64,000 nucleotides of DNA from Lithospermum erythrorhizon (Eukaryota; Streptophyta; Magnoliopsida; Boraginales; Boraginaceae): assembly GCA_019722365.1 (NCBI GenBank), contig JADFUC010001434.1:1-64000 (forward strand), written 5' to 3'. Each line of letters starts with the position of its first letter. Position 1 is the stretch's first letter. A model generated the notes under the pieces. That model was not told the DNA's origin. It searched no databases and saw only the letters and a list, made by a program, of their open reading frames with translations. The position numbers and the translations under genes are program-made. Positions 46,519-59,770 of this stretch are shown here, one piece after another.

Positions 46519-47588
46519 GTCGCCGAAAGCGATCCTCACCGGACTTCGTGATCAACTTCCTAGACAGTCATGAGTTTACTCTCACGTCTTTGGAGGTGTA
46601 CGGCGAGAGGTTCAGGAAGGGTGTATGCGACCATTCCCCGTTTACACTCCCTTCCCTTCTAGGTCTTGGTGGACCTAAGTAGCTCGTAACCTTGTACTCC
46701 TTCCGCTCCTAGAGTTTTATTGAAATGCGTCCTGAAGCTTCTACGTCTTTTTGTACTTGTTTTTTGTCTTGATTTTGTCTTCGTTTGGTGTTTGGCCATT
46801 ACGCCTCCATGCTTGGCGAGCTCGGCTCCGGACCACTTAGGTCATAGGGGAGGATCTCGGCCCATTTTCTGACTAAGTCTTCATTCTGATGTCGTACACG
46901 CTTGAAATGCTTTACACTTCCATCTTGGCAGGGGCTCGCCTCACGACCACCCAGGTGCATGGGTAGGATGTCGGCGCTTGCGACTAGGGGTCTTTAGCTT
47001 TATTCATGATTTCTTTTGCTACTTGCCTCCATCTTGGCAGGGGGCTCGCCTCGGGACCCTTGGGTGCGTGGCGGGGGATCTCGGCCGCTTACGGCTAGGG
47101 GTCCTACTTAAAGAGTTAGTATCCTGTTTTATTTTGTGCCCCGGATCCTCCCTCTCCTCGCAGCGGTGGGATATGGACCTTTTTTTAGGTAGGTGGATTG
47201 TACATGGGACGGTATCCTTACCCAGAGAACCTCCTCTTTGTCGATGCAAGGGGATTTGGTTCTCGATCGGTCGAGGTGGCGGGATGTACTCAAGCATTTG
47301 AGATAGGTTCGTGTCCAGAACACATCCGTTGGGCTATCTGGGCGGCCGGGCTCAATTGATGCTACATCCATATATGCCCTTTTGAATCGTCGAGGCCCTT
47401 GGCGAAATCAATCTCTTATTCAAAAATTACCAAAGAAAAGATACAAGAGGTGAGCTTACCGTAGTATTTTCTCGGATGATATCTCGTTCCACATTGCTGC
47501 GGCACTTGGCGCCTTTCCGGGGAGGTTTCAGTTCATACGTGGCCTTTATAATCTCTTGGCGAGATAAGATTAACTTCCATTAAAGATT
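46519..47588 (-). other. 3' region of the Tat-type element with tandem repeats
   Basis: GC-rich sequence downstream of integrase. Three tandem units of about 110 bp start near 46804, 46918 and 47026 with CTCCAT(C)TTGGC and share GGCTCG, GGATCTCGGC and CTAGGGGTC-type blocks. Variable tandem repeats between integrase and the 3' LTR are a known trait of Tat/Ogre/Retand elements. No protein is recognisable. Confidence 0.65.
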
Positions 47589-50500
47589 CTAGGTTTCCCG
47601 TGCACGGACTTTAACGTGCCACAAGGACAGTGCTTCCACCTTTGAAATTGTGAGGCCCAGACATTCTTGTTGTAATGAGAAGCCACGCGTCTTTATACCG
47701 CGCCATCTTTCCGGCGATGGCAACCCTTTTTCTTCGGTAGATCCAAGTTGAGGCTGCGAGCCTTGCTGGATTACTTGATGCTTACGTTCGCCCGGTGCGT
47801 CATAATGCGGCGCTCGTGCGGGTTTCCATACAGTCTCCACGGTAATAAAGCGTCGGATCAAACACCAAATTGAAAGGTGTTTCGCCGATGGGATTAGGGC
47901 GTGTGAATCGGGGCCGGTCCATGAGCCATAATTAAGGGGAGCTCTCGCTGTCCGAACTTCCTCGCCTCCCTAGAGTCATTCTTGATGCCTTTGAATATTA
48001 CTTGATTCATCGCCTCGCTTTATCCGTTGGCTAAAGAGTGCGACAAGGAAAAAGTGCAGTGTGCTATACCCGGCTCCCGCCATTGTCGGTGATCGGGACT
48101 GGGGCACTCAGGCAGTGAAAATCTCCTTCAAAGTGGTATAGCAAGCTTGCCCCACCGGTCACTGCTTGGAGTTCAGGTGGTTTTGGCCTCGCCCGCTTGG
48201 TGAAGTATCATTTACTTTCTGATGGTGTACCTCTTTGCCCGGGTGTTCTCGAAGGTCTTACCCGATATCAACTCCCGAGGATAGAAGGTGCAGGGACATA
48301 GCGTCGCGTCGTGTGGGGAGGCGTGTGGAGATCTTTGGCGTGCGTCGATATCATCGCGCCTCGGACGCGTCTTGGCGTCCTTAGCCCGCAGGGACGGAAT
48401 ATTCACGATCGCGGGATCTTAAAGGTCGGGGCACTTACCATTGATGTGAGTATGGCGTATGCCGCTGTGTGCTTAGCAGCGGCCACTTGAGCTATCTTCT
48501 AGGGAATGCATTTCGTCGGTGGTCATGAAAATACCTTGATAGAGAACCCCGTCCATTAGGGTGTACCGAGCTTTGTCTTTGAATCTTGTTGGCCAGGGAG
48601 GACCCGGAATCGGGATTACAGGATATCCGGTGCGAGGCCTAGGCATGTTCCACTTTATCTTCCCGAGGCGTTATTCGTTACCTCTTTCATCAGGAAAGCA
48701 GCACCCGTAGCTCATTCCGCTTTGGGTGTTGCTCATCGATGCGTACTCTGAAGTAGCTAGGCCAGGATAGTGGTCCGCCCATGGTTTCCTACCAAGTGGG
48801 ACATCTTTCAATGTAATGAGCCGAAACCTCCGGGTTTGTGGTTGTGAGAAGGCAAATCTCGAGGGCATACTGTCGAAAGTGGCGCCAGGGACCCTGATAT
48901 ACCGACTCGGGAACCTCCGGTTGATAGCCCACGTCTAATATAGCCACATTTCGCTATTCCTAGCTTGTATCATATTTATTCATTCGGCTCTTTTCGTTGT
49001 TATCTCTTGGTGCATTCCGCGCCAAATCGGCCAGGAGCCGTGCGCGTCTTTGTCGTGTAGCTTGTACCGGGAGAATTGACTTAAATAGGTTCTATGGCCC
49101 ACTTGACTATTAGCCTCGGCGCTGGGATTCTCACAGGATCGTATGTGGAGGGTTGATGCATGTAATTAACTCCGCGGGTGTGCTTCAAAATAAGGCTTGA
49201 GCTTCCGGGCTACTATAATTAAGGCAAAGACCAGCTTCTCCGTCAAGGGATACCTAGTCTCGGCCCCTCTCATCACCCGGCTGACATAGTACACCGGCCC
49301 CTGCACTTCTCTCTTCCCGGATGAGAGCAGCTCTTAGTGTTGATTCGAGACAACCCGGTAAGAGTGTAGGACATCCCCCGACCCACCCAGTCGGAGTAGT
49401 AATTGTGGGGATTGCGGGTATGCATACGCTCTTGGAAGGATTATTGCACACTCCGGGAATCGCTCGAGAGTCGCCCGCCTTTTTATGGCTTTGAAAAAGG
49501 GTAGAGGCTGCGATCGCAGAGCGAGATATGAACGAATTGGCGGCAATCCTTCTGATCCAACTTGTGCGCCTCTTACGTACCAGTGGACTTTGCATAAACG
49601 TGTACGGCTGCTATGTTGTGGGGATTAGGCTCGATTCCTCTTTGGGCGATCACGTGGCTAGGGAACTCCGGAGGAGTCGCTCCCCAAGGCAGCTTGTCGG
49701 ATTGGTAGTAAGTTGTGCCTCTGCGGTTGTCGAAGCTTTCACGGGGTTGGGCTTCATGGTCGGACGTCTCTTGAACCTTGATGAGCATGTTGTCACATAA
49801 ATTTCCATGTTAAGAGCCAATGCGAGGGGCGAGGCACCTTCTTGACCATCCTTTGATCACGTGGCCCCGTGTTCTTAAATCGAGGCCATGATCTTCCAGC
49901 GGTAAATGCCATACTCCGTGGCGAGCTATTTTCTTCACGTAAATCCTACTCCCGGCGAATATACGGTGATATCGTTGAAAGGCATCCAAAGAAATCCACC
50001 ACGCTTGTAACCTCCGTTTAAATTGACAGGTGCAGCCGATGTTGGGTAGCGGTGGCAGATCGCTTGAGCGAGCTTTGTTATCTTTGGTGAAGTATGTGCA
50101 CGTCCTCCGGGCCCGTTGGGTTTAGGGACGATACCGCGTTAGCGAAGCAGGGTGGGGAACAAAGAGTTCCGGATGGCGTTTGCCTCCAAGCCAGCTTCTT
50201 CACGAATGACCTCCCTTTTCTTCCGAGAAGGTCCGCTTGCTGGCGATAAAGCTTTGTAATGGGGTCAACGTATAACCGTGGACCGATATTGGCAGGTCCT
50301 TTGGCATATCTTTTGGCTCCCGAAAGATGTCGGTACTCCCCGGATGACTTCTAAGCCAGGCATGGCCGTGCTCTTCCCAGCGTGATAATACATCTTGAAC
50401 AAGAATGGCCTCCCCTTTTCGGACTACTCCTCAGGTGGTTTCGGGGGGTCGCGTATGCCTGCTCAGTTCTCCGTCCAGATCTCCTCCGGGGCTCTAAATC

Positions 50501-50591
50501 GTTTAGGTGAAACCGTATAACGCCTACGTGCTCGCTTCTGGTTCCCACATATTTCGCCCGGCCCGGCGTACCTCTTGGGGGCTTAAATTAA

Positions 50592-50850
50592 CTATGTATG
50601 GGCGTGGCTACGGCCTCGAGGCGTGCGAGCCGGTGGAGCCTGATGATCCCGTTGTAGGCCACATTTTTCCGTATCCTGATGCGTGAACTCTACCGTCTTC
50701 GTGGCTTTCTTGTAATTTGTTTCCGCATTGTCGTCATGAGGTTTGGCCTTTGGCCGAGGCTTCTTGCGTTTCAGCTTGAGATATGCATCCAAGAATAAGA
50801 TGTCCACCGAACTTCCCGTGTACACTAGCGCCTTCGGCTTCAAAGTTAGC
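50592..50850 (-). pseudogene. Protease domain of the Tat-type element
   Basis: The minus strand reads KALVYTGSSVDILFLDAYLK. In retroviral-type aspartic proteases the triplet is Asp-Thr/Ser-Gly; here Tyr replaces Asp, one transversion away (TAC for GAC), which would inactivate the enzyme. The remaining frame drifts after about 25 residues. Confidence 0.8.
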
Positions 50851-51299
50851 TATCGCGGGGTGATGACCGGCGGAGTCTTAAATGTGGGCATTACATCCTG
50901 CCCAAAATCCTTCCGGGAGAAGGGCATTAATAAGACTTCGGGGCGTGTCCCGCGGTTACGTAGATGTCCACATTTGGAGTAGGCTGCGTCTTGCGCTCCA
51001 CAGAGTCTCCTCATAAAACACGCTAGAGATGGCGTTCGCCTCGGTTATGTTAGGAGGTCCGTCGGGCGATACGATCATCACGTTAAAATCCCAACTTTGT
51101 TGTTCACAGCTACGGGTCTCGATTGGCCATTAATCCTTCAACTACCCCGTTGAATGAGCTTACCATCTCGATCTTGAGGTGTAGGTGATGTCGATTAATA
51201 AATGACCATGATGCTTGTAGTCTTGGCAAAATTGCTCAAGTAATCGCCTAACTCTGGGCGCATACGCCTTGGTGGGCTTTGGTAGCGACACATCTCGAT

Positions 51300-52100
51300 C
51301 TCACAGGAAAATATTCGGGATGAGGTCTTGATGTAGTCGGTGCTCGATGCGTCCCCTCCTTGATCTCCGCCTCCCTCGGATCGCGAAGTCGTGAGAGAGA
51401 AGCGGCTCCCCTTGGAAGGTCGGTCCGTGAGCCTTATTTCTGTCGGGCGCCAGAATCACATCCAAGGCACTTTGCCTTCGGGGCTGCAAGGGCTCTTTCC
51501 GTCGGTGTTCTTCCATCGGCCTTTTCCTTTGCCACTTGTCACCCACCCTCTTTTTACCTCCTCGATCCGGATGTACTTGGCCGTTAGGTTGACTTCCTCC
51601 AGGTCTTGCGGTTGCCTCTTGATGAGTGATTCTTTGAACTTGTACGTTATGAGTCCTCACGAAGGCAATCACAACTATCATTTTGGTTTGACCACGGTAT
51701 CGATTGAACTCCGTCTAGAACCGCTCATGGAAGGAGCGTCGATTCATTCTCCACTTTGCACGATGGCCATGAGAGTGTTCATCCTTATCTATTGGACCGC
51801 TTCCCATGGAGTGCGGTGAACGGTTTTTGAGCTGGGAAGGAGGTGAAGCGTCGCCCCGTGGAACGGTTAGAACCGCTTCCAATGCTGGTCCGGCGAGGCG
51901 TTTGAAGGCCACACTATACATTCTGGCATCCGGTGATGAAAGGACATCGAGGCTGGAATTTTGCAATGTGCTCACTCGGATCCGTTTTCCCACGATGAAC
52001 TTGGTGAAGCTAGGGAGCTTTAATCTGCCCCGGCATGATGGCGCCGAGCATGTCGGTGAAAAGGGAGCTAGCCTGCCCGGTCGATATTCGTCCCTACTTT
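51300..52100 (-). pseudogene. Gag domain of the Tat-type element
   Basis: The Retrotrans_gag-like part (52070-51720) includes ARMYSVAFKRLAGPALEAVL and continues in another frame. The downstream part to 51300 is Arg/Lys-rich (for example QRKRPMEEHRRKEP), in keeping with a nucleic-acid-binding gag tail. No intact zinc knuckle was seen. Confidence 0.78.
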
Positions 52101-52659
52101 GAGTATGTTAGGCAAACTTTTTCGCGGTGAGGAAGCATCCATCTGTCTTCTAAAAACACTGGCACCTTGTTGAGGCCATGGCCGCCCGTGCGTCCTGTCG
52201 CCGCCTCATGATGGCCTTGATGCCTTGTGGCGGCTTATGAACCACTTTCTTGGCTGGGGGTGTAAGGGTGTAAATCTTTTCCCACTCCTCATGATGGAGC
52301 CAATGCTTCCATGGGACTCTACGCCTTCTCGGTGTAGGATATCTTCACATGAATTCTTTGCATCGCGTTAATGCGATGATAGTTCATGTCGTCCATGTAT
52401 TATTAAGCCATCTACGGTGGGCATGAGCCTTCCCGCTTTCTCGAACTTGCAGTTCCACCCAGGTTATTTGGTTTTTGGGGCATCCTCTGGGACTTCATTT
52501 CTTGGTGATTATTGTAGATCATCCGAATTGAGTCCATCGATCCCCAATAGTTATTATGGTTATGCTGTTTGTATGTGATAATAATAGCCATGATGATTAA
52601 AGGTGTGTGAGGTGGTGACTTTCTAAATGCAAGTCTCCTTGTGGTCTCAATGATTATAC

Positions 52660-53128
52660 GGTCCGGTTTCGGTGGTGGCTGGGATCATGAATCCCTTTCC
52701 GAGTTGTCTTTGTGCGCTTGCCGAGTGTGTCTTCCTCTGAAACAAGGAAAGAAAGAGTATTAAGCTATCAAAGTGAACTTACTTGATTTTGGCCTCGGGG
52801 TTTACCCTCTTATAGTTGTTTGGACAAGCTCTGCTTTGGTTGAGCACGAGATGGATCGTGCGCTGGACAGCAGCTAGTTGTGCGGCTCGTTAAGGGAATA
52901 GATGTAATAATTTCCTTGAAATTAGCAACATAATGGTGCCCGATTGAACCGTAAAATACTCAGTAATTAGCCTTTCCTACCGAGTTGGACTATCGAGCCT
53001 CTGATTGTGGTCTTCAAATTGATGGATCATCTTTGTGGTCTGGCCATTTATCCTCAATTCTTTCTCTAATGAGCCAATCGGGGTTAAATTTCGCTCATGG
53101 ATCGACCCGTTTATTTATGGGATTATCA
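52660..53128 (-). repeat. 5' LTR of the Tat-type element
   Basis: Starts TGATAATCCCATAAATAAAC at 53128 on the minus strand and aligns with the interrupted copy at 31806-33492. AACTATAAGAGGGTAAACC near 52815 may be the TATA region. The LTR's inner edge, about 52660, is set by where similarity to the other copy ends. A leader of about 0.5 kb separates it from gag. Confidence 0.68.
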
Positions 53129-56100
53129 GCTGGTGGTGCAACAAATGCCAATAGTTATGATCCTTGTAGTATACTCTATTCACCGAGGAGGACATTAGAG
53201 CCAAGGTTAAAGTACACTACTCCGACCCATTACCTATGAAATCCTTGACTTCGAGGTCTAAGAATCGGCATTGACATAAGATGCATTGAGAATCTTCTTA
53301 GGAAATAGATGTTCTATCTTCCCCGAGGATTCTCAAAAGCGGTCATGGTCGATTACTACGGCTTGAAATAGTTCCTGTACTTGTAAGCATGTGATTGATT
53401 AGAGTATCCATACTCACTTTTTGATCCAAGAAAATGATCACTTGATCGGCAGCTACTCGTTTGAATGACACAACTAGGGACATGGCAATCTCGTTGTTTT
53501 CTTGTCTTGTTAGTGGTTTCTTGTTTTGGATCCACGTATCCAAAGACCTCTCTCGAAAAACATAGATTGTCCTTGTGTGAGAAGTGTATATTTTACATAT
53601 ACTTATCATTGTCTGAACTTGATGACTATGAACATTAGGACTGAAGGTGCAGCTCAGTAAATCTAGAGACATGAAATCGAGAGAAGAGACATTATACTGC
53701 TTAATATGCTTATACTAGTGCTATGGTTGATTAATTTGTATGTCTAGTCAAATGTGTTCACTTGACTACCAGTAGCATGTATATATGTCTTTGCTACATT
53801 CAGTATTGAATGGAAATATCATTCTCACGAATACATTTTCGGACCAACAATGAGATCTTGATTTTTCAGCTTGAGTAAGCTGCTAGGGATAAACCATCTT
53901 TTTAATACGACATTTGGTTAGACAACTTTCCAAGATCACTCGTTGAAATTCCATAATCGGCACCAACTTATTGACAACTTCTCCAGTTGTAACTATGCTA
54001 CGATTTATTGTTACGCATGATGCGTTTGTTGTGTTATCTTTGTTGCTTATGAAGATGTTACAAATCGATCTATCAATTTACATTAGTGCAATTGTGAGTT
54101 CGGATCGTCTCCACGTCGGTTCAATGGCGATACAAATACAATCCATTTCACTTTAATTACTACTTCTTTCCTTTGATACAACTTTATAATGTGGGGAGAA
54201 GTTCTATTTCTTTGGAAAGATTCTTTCTTTAAGATATTCATCTTGGATCTGGTTAAATGGCTTATCGATATAAGTATAACTTTCGACTTATTGAATTGAT
54301 TGGGTTGGATCTACATGAATTCAGTAAAGATTCGAGCCGTCCATGATCTTTTACAAAAGAAACTCATACAATCTAATTTTTTGTAGTTGTGTTACTCTAC
54401 ATCGTTAGTATGTCTTTCACGTACTAAAAGCTGCGTATGCTAGGTAGCTCAGCCCAACAGCCTTCTTTATATATACAAGAATAATAGTTTCCATTAATGA
54501 ACTCGAACTATTTAGAAATTTGTTCATTAACTTATGTGTATAATATTTGTTGTAGATCCGGATGATAAAAAATTATGATTAATAAGAATTTCTACAGTAC
54601 AAGAATCGCATTGACTTGGATAAATTCATTTTATCGATCGAATCATAAACATGGATATTTCCATTTAATTAATCATTTGTGTTATGATAGTTATTTATTT
54701 CTTGATAAACTAGTTATCTTGGAGTAAATATGTTAATATCGAGCTTCACGTATTTGAAATATCTAAACTATCTTTGGATCATAGAAATCATAAATCATCG
54801 TCATTGTTATTGTGGTTATGTCCTTAAAAAGCGTCACCTTTGTTAGGATTACCATTGTAGTAACGACAGGTTCAAGTTCAAGTCTTATAGTTTGTCAACT
54901 GTTTGACTTGGGTGAAAGTTTTATAAGATCTTGAATTTGACTATTATGGAAAAATTCCATATCACATCTAATGTGACGTTCTTGATGTTGATTGACTGAC
55001 TATACATTCAGTGGTTCGAGTTACACTAATGAGAATATGTAATCCTATATTATTAGATGTATCTAGTTCATCTAGTCACATGCTTCTTTAACATTTTAAA
55101 GAATATTTAATGTTAGAAACTAAGCAGCAGTAATTAATTTTGATCTATTCAAATGAATAATTGAATTTCTAAAATATGACGGTAAATTTGTAAACATAGA
55201 CATTTATGTTTACTTTTACACTATTAATAAGGTAAGAGTGCTTTTTATTTATTCTTGGTTCATAAATCTTATTTATGACTTTAATAAATAATTTCTCTAA
55301 ACATTTAATTGTAATGAATGATCGTCCCATTATGAATTCTAAAGTATTATTCACATTTAATCATATACTCTAAATATATGATTCAAGAAGATTCCGTCTT
55401 AATGGTGATCTTTCATTTGTGTGATTATACTTTTATAATTCATATTGCCTTAGGAGATTTTAGATTTCAAGTTCTTTTACTTGAATTCTTATGAGCATAC
55501 ATGTTATGATATTTATGTTGGTCAAACCAACATAATGGAGATTTAATATCGTTTGCAATTTTCATGTAGAGATTAATAGTCAATTAACTTGAATTAATCT
55601 TAAAACATAAAAATCATTTATGTTCAAACATATAAATAACTTGTGAGAATTCTAATCAAAGCGAGGGAAGCTAGCGAAAATATGTTAAAAACGTTTATGC
55701 AAGCTAAATGATAAAATTGTGTTCTCCTCTGCATCGTCACTTAGTGATCTTACGATGCGATGCGTCCGCACATTTGGGGAATGTAGATGCTACATCAATG
55801 TCAACAAACATTAATGTATCGAAAGTGAAGTACCACATGTCATAACGTAGCGGTACCTCTTAGCGAGATATGTGATCGAATCGCGTCTGGGTAATCGAGA
55901 TGGAAGGTCACATTGGTAGGCTTCCTCCGATGAATTCAAGAAAGTGGTTACTTTAACCGTCCCCATTGTCATCCATCTGCTTTTGCTCCCTCTTCATTCT
56001 CTTACTTGTTAGCCAATCAAAGCTCTGAGGGTGAAACATTAGAAATTCTCATATCCCTGTAGGGGATCATCTCTCACGAAGCCGAAGCGAATCTTCACCG

Positions 56101-57350
56101 TTTGTTATTAGATTTTGATAATGTATTAGATACCTTCTGGGTATGTAATGATAGTCGTGTTTAAGCTGATTCGAGGAGAGATTAGGATTCAGTGCAGGTA
56201 ATTCGGTCAATCTGCATTATCTCCAAAACATGATTCTCTCCGACGCTGGTTGATCGGGGTGTCTGGCGTTTAGCTTTTAACCTATTTCAATGTTTTCACG
56301 AAGGAGAGTCATAGTGAGCACAAATCGAGATCGTCGACATCCACGATTCTTAATCCAGAGATGATGCTCCATAATTGAATGACATAAGGCATTTGACTTC
56401 AATTTGAATGCATCGAGAGTAAAGTAAATTAATCGAGAAGTCACGCGCTCGAATAGATACGAATCTTTTTGGGTACTAGGAGCTTCATTAAGTATTACAT
56501 ACCAGTAATAACAAATGCTTGAGCACTATTCTCAACGTTTGACATTTCAAAAAGTTTGAGTTATTTAATGTCTGACTTCTTAGGTCGGACGAAAGCCACA
56601 TGGGAGAAAGGGACTCATAGTTCACATGAGAGAAAATACATAAGCAGGCTTGACCCTGAATACATGTAATAATATATTATTCTATAATAAGATAATAGAA
56701 CAAACATACTTGTGTTTACGATCCCACTAAACACACATTCCGATTTAAGAACTCATATGATATAAACCGGATGACAACACTGCATTACATTCTGATTTAA
56801 GCTATGCAAGCAAGTGTACGATCACATAATTATGACCATCGCCTTTCTTTAAATTACTAAAAGTTCAACTTAGGCTGTATTGGTAACCTCTTATGTCCAC
56901 GAGCCAAGAGTAGGTACATTGGAAATCACCTAAAGGCGGGGCGAATATGCGAACATAGGATTCGGAATGAATAGTGTAAGTTCGGTTCTTAACAAATAGC
57001 AAGTATTCCGTCGGGATAGCGTCCGGATGTGAGGCGTCACCGTACTACTTGGTCAATGCAGTGACCTATCGACTTTATATTTTTTATGACCTTGACTGCT
57101 TATTTATTACGTGAGATTTGATATATTTCATTAAATCTTATGATCATGTCAAGCATATCAATCAAACAAGCAAAAAGTATATACTCATGAATCATAAGAA
57201 AAATATAAGACATTGTTAGAAATCATGATATACTTGTTAGTGGAAAATATTTCTAAACCATATTTTAGTTTCATAAATAATTTTCCTATTGGCCTATCCT
57301 TTAAGGTGGATCATTATCTAATAATTAATTATATCTAATTACGATTAATT
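53129..57350. other. Unassigned DNA, probably decayed repeats
   Basis: No gene, conserved domain or repeat partner in the window was recognised over 4.2 kb. Short frames such as 53343-53672 (minus) and 53971-54156 (plus) show no family pattern. Base composition resembles the neighbouring transposon remnants. Confidence 0.4.
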
Positions 57351-59770
57351 TGAAATAACCTGTTACGCGTAGACGATTAAATTATATTATATATGTCGTT
57401 TGGTGGTGGGACCCGGAGATAGTATAAATACTTTCGGAATAAAATCGATATAACGAGACTTGTATTAAGTGAGTAGTAGTTTATGTCACGGATGATAACA
57501 CATTTGAAATCATTTTCATTTAAAGTTAATGGCGAAAACTGGAGAAATAAAATCGCAACCAAACGGGACTTAAAAGCTCAAATGTACCACAAATATCTCA
57601 CCAACCTTATCATCATTTCATTCTTATCACAAAACCCATCCCTTTCTCACCTCACGGCGAAATTCCGCGAGAGAAAGAAAGAAAAATTTCTTCCTAAGAT
57701 TTAGCTTCTCTTTCCTTTGTTGTTGCTTTCGAAGATACAAAAGTTGGTTTATCATCTTCCCCTCATCATCCTCTACTCTTTAAGGTAAGAAAGCTTGAAA
57801 CTTTTGTTATATTTCCAAAGTTATGAAAGTTGACTTTTGTTGACTTTTTTCCAAATCACCTTTAAATTGTAATATGATGTTATGGAACCTTAATATAGTT
57901 GTTTTGGAATAAGTTTGATGTTTTATGTTGTTGGAAGAGAGTATGTTGAGTTAGGTTGTGAAATTGAGTAGTAATTGGGTTTTTTCGGAATTAAGGTGTA
58001 TGAATGGAGTAGAGGGTAGTTGGGGATTGATTGTTGGATTGAGTTAGAAATTGTTTAAAGAGATATTGTTGGGGTGCAGGGGTGATGGCGAAGAGTGTTG
58101 AGGGAGTTGGGTGGTTGAAATTTTTGTTGATTTGTTAGTCTTTAAGCGTAGTAATCTTTTCCACCTAGAGTTGTTAAGTTGATAGCAAATGTTGTTAAAA
58201 GTGGATAGTTAAAAATGTGTTAGGGTTAAGTTGAAACCCAGGTTGAGTAGTATGGATAGCCTAAACCTACAGAAATGGGGTGTTAGGTGAATGCTAAAAT
58301 GGTAGTAATTATACATTTTGTGGATGTTTGTGAGTAGGTGTGGGCTGTCGAAAAGCGGCATGGATTAGCTTGTGAGGTGTTTATTGTGCTAGTTGAGAGG
58401 TAAGTATTTAAGCTGGCGGGTGTAGATTGATTTAGTTTCTCTAATGTGTTGAATTTGGTGATAATTTTGAGCATGCTTATCTATATATATTTTTGTGTTG
58501 ATTGTTTGTGTATGATTAGTTGGTTGAGTAGTTGGGTTGTGTGTGGTGTTTTGTGGGATTTATAGGCGCTTCGAGGGTAGATTGAAGTCGAGTTAGGATG
58601 AGTTGATTTTAAGTTAGGATGTTTTGTTAGTTGGATTGATGTTGGATGAGTTGTTTATGATTTGTTGGCGTATGGTGAGTTGTATTATCAAATTACATGC
58701 TTGGTATGAGTGTGATGTATTTTGCCTCGTACCTCGTTCACAGTGTGATGTTTAGCTTATGTCGGTAACAAGTTTCTCCACTGCTTGAGGTTGAGGGTTG
58801 ATTATAGGCGCCTTAGTTGTTGGGAAATCCGAGGGTTTATGTCGAGTTTTTGTTGCATTTGGTGAGTTGAGTTGAGGTTGGGTTAAGGTTGATTGAGTTG
58901 AGGTTAGGAGTTGAGTTGCGTTGATTGAGATTAGTTGAGTTGAATTATGTTGAGCTGTTTAAGTTGTTTAGTTGTGGTGTTGAGAAGTACTAGTGTTGTG
59001 GTAGAGTTGTGGACTTATTTGGGGCATGGTTTCCATTGTTTTCTTTGAGATGCATGATTATAGTTGGGTGTTCCTTACTAGTATGTGCATGTTTAGTTGA
59101 TGGGCCTATGAAATTATGATAATTGTAATGTTGGTATTGGTATTTTTGAAAGCATGATTAGGAGCTCGTAGATGATATATATATATATATATATATATAT
59201 TTACATTATAATGGCCACAGATGTAGTGATACGAAAAATCTATCTATGTTATGTGAAATTAACTATTCTTATAGTACTCTACGCGTGGGTGTGAGTTAAT
59301 TTCCATTCTTGAGATAAGTACTCACTAGGCCGCGGCACCACTAATCGCTATAGGCGGCATTTTATTTGTGCCGGGTTGGCCCGGTGGTGCATCATCGTTA
59401 CGATTAGATTCGTGTGATCGAGGTGAGTGCTTAGGTGAAAGCGGGTGGCCGTGAATCCTCAAAGTCTTCTTGATGTTTTTGGTTGTAGTCTTTGATGTTT
59501 TATATTGTGGTTATTTTGGGATGTCGGATTGTAAATTGACATTTTGTATTACGGCAGGTTTGTTGTATATATGGTGATTTTGTGTGGTTAGGAGATACCG
59601 TGATGGATTATTTTCTATAAAAAAAAATTATTTCTTCTCAAATGCATTCTACAAAAATTGTTCTTCTAAGTCTTTTCAAATTGAGTCATCGCGTCGGTTT
59701 GGTGACTACGGTGTCCCGAGGATTTGGAGGATTCTAACCTCGGGCGGCCGACACAGGCGGAGTCGTTACA
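57351..59770 (+). mobile_element. Tekay/Del-like LTR, 2.4 kb, plus strand
   Basis: Starts TGAAATAACCTGTTACG and ends GGCGGAGTCGTTACA. The promoter-like block GGTGGGACCCGGAGATAG with TATAAATAC at about 57423 is shared with the LARD LTRs, and the end block CTAACCTCGGGCGGCCGAC is shared with 42645-42680 and, inverted, 37348. After the LTR, TAGTGTTATCC is at best a very degraded primer site. Flanks TAATT and TAGTG do not match. It holds an AT microsatellite at 59175-59202. Confidence 0.78.
59175..59202. repeat. (AT)n microsatellite
   Basis: About 14 uninterrupted AT units inside the LTR. Confidence 0.9.

Larger units (their letters stand above)
47589..52150 (-). pseudogene. Tat-type Ty3/gypsy gag-pol, frameshifted
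   Basis: Domains occur in the expected minus-strand order. Gag at about 52070-51300 has MPGQIKAP, DPSEHIAKFQ, YSVAFKRLAGPALE. Protease at about 50843-50750 has TGSSVDILFLDAYLKL, with the catalytic Asp replaced by Tyr. RT at about 50200-49600 has VPKPNG, DNMLIKVQETSDHE, VIAQRGIEPNP and FISRSA. RNase H at about 49400-49000 has VQGPVYYVSRVMRGAE. Integrase at about 48080-47850 has HSLANG then SEAMNQVIFKGIKN, and a C-terminal part extends to 47589. Frameshifts and stops occur throughout, so no product is made. The set and order identify a Tat/Retand-like element, similar to the one in the left block but with its own sequence. Confidence 0.85.

Noticed and set aside
47019..47297. Overlapping frames of 80-107 residues on both strands at 46978-47371
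   Set aside because: They arise from the GC-rich tandem repeats downstream of integrase and have no conserved pattern.
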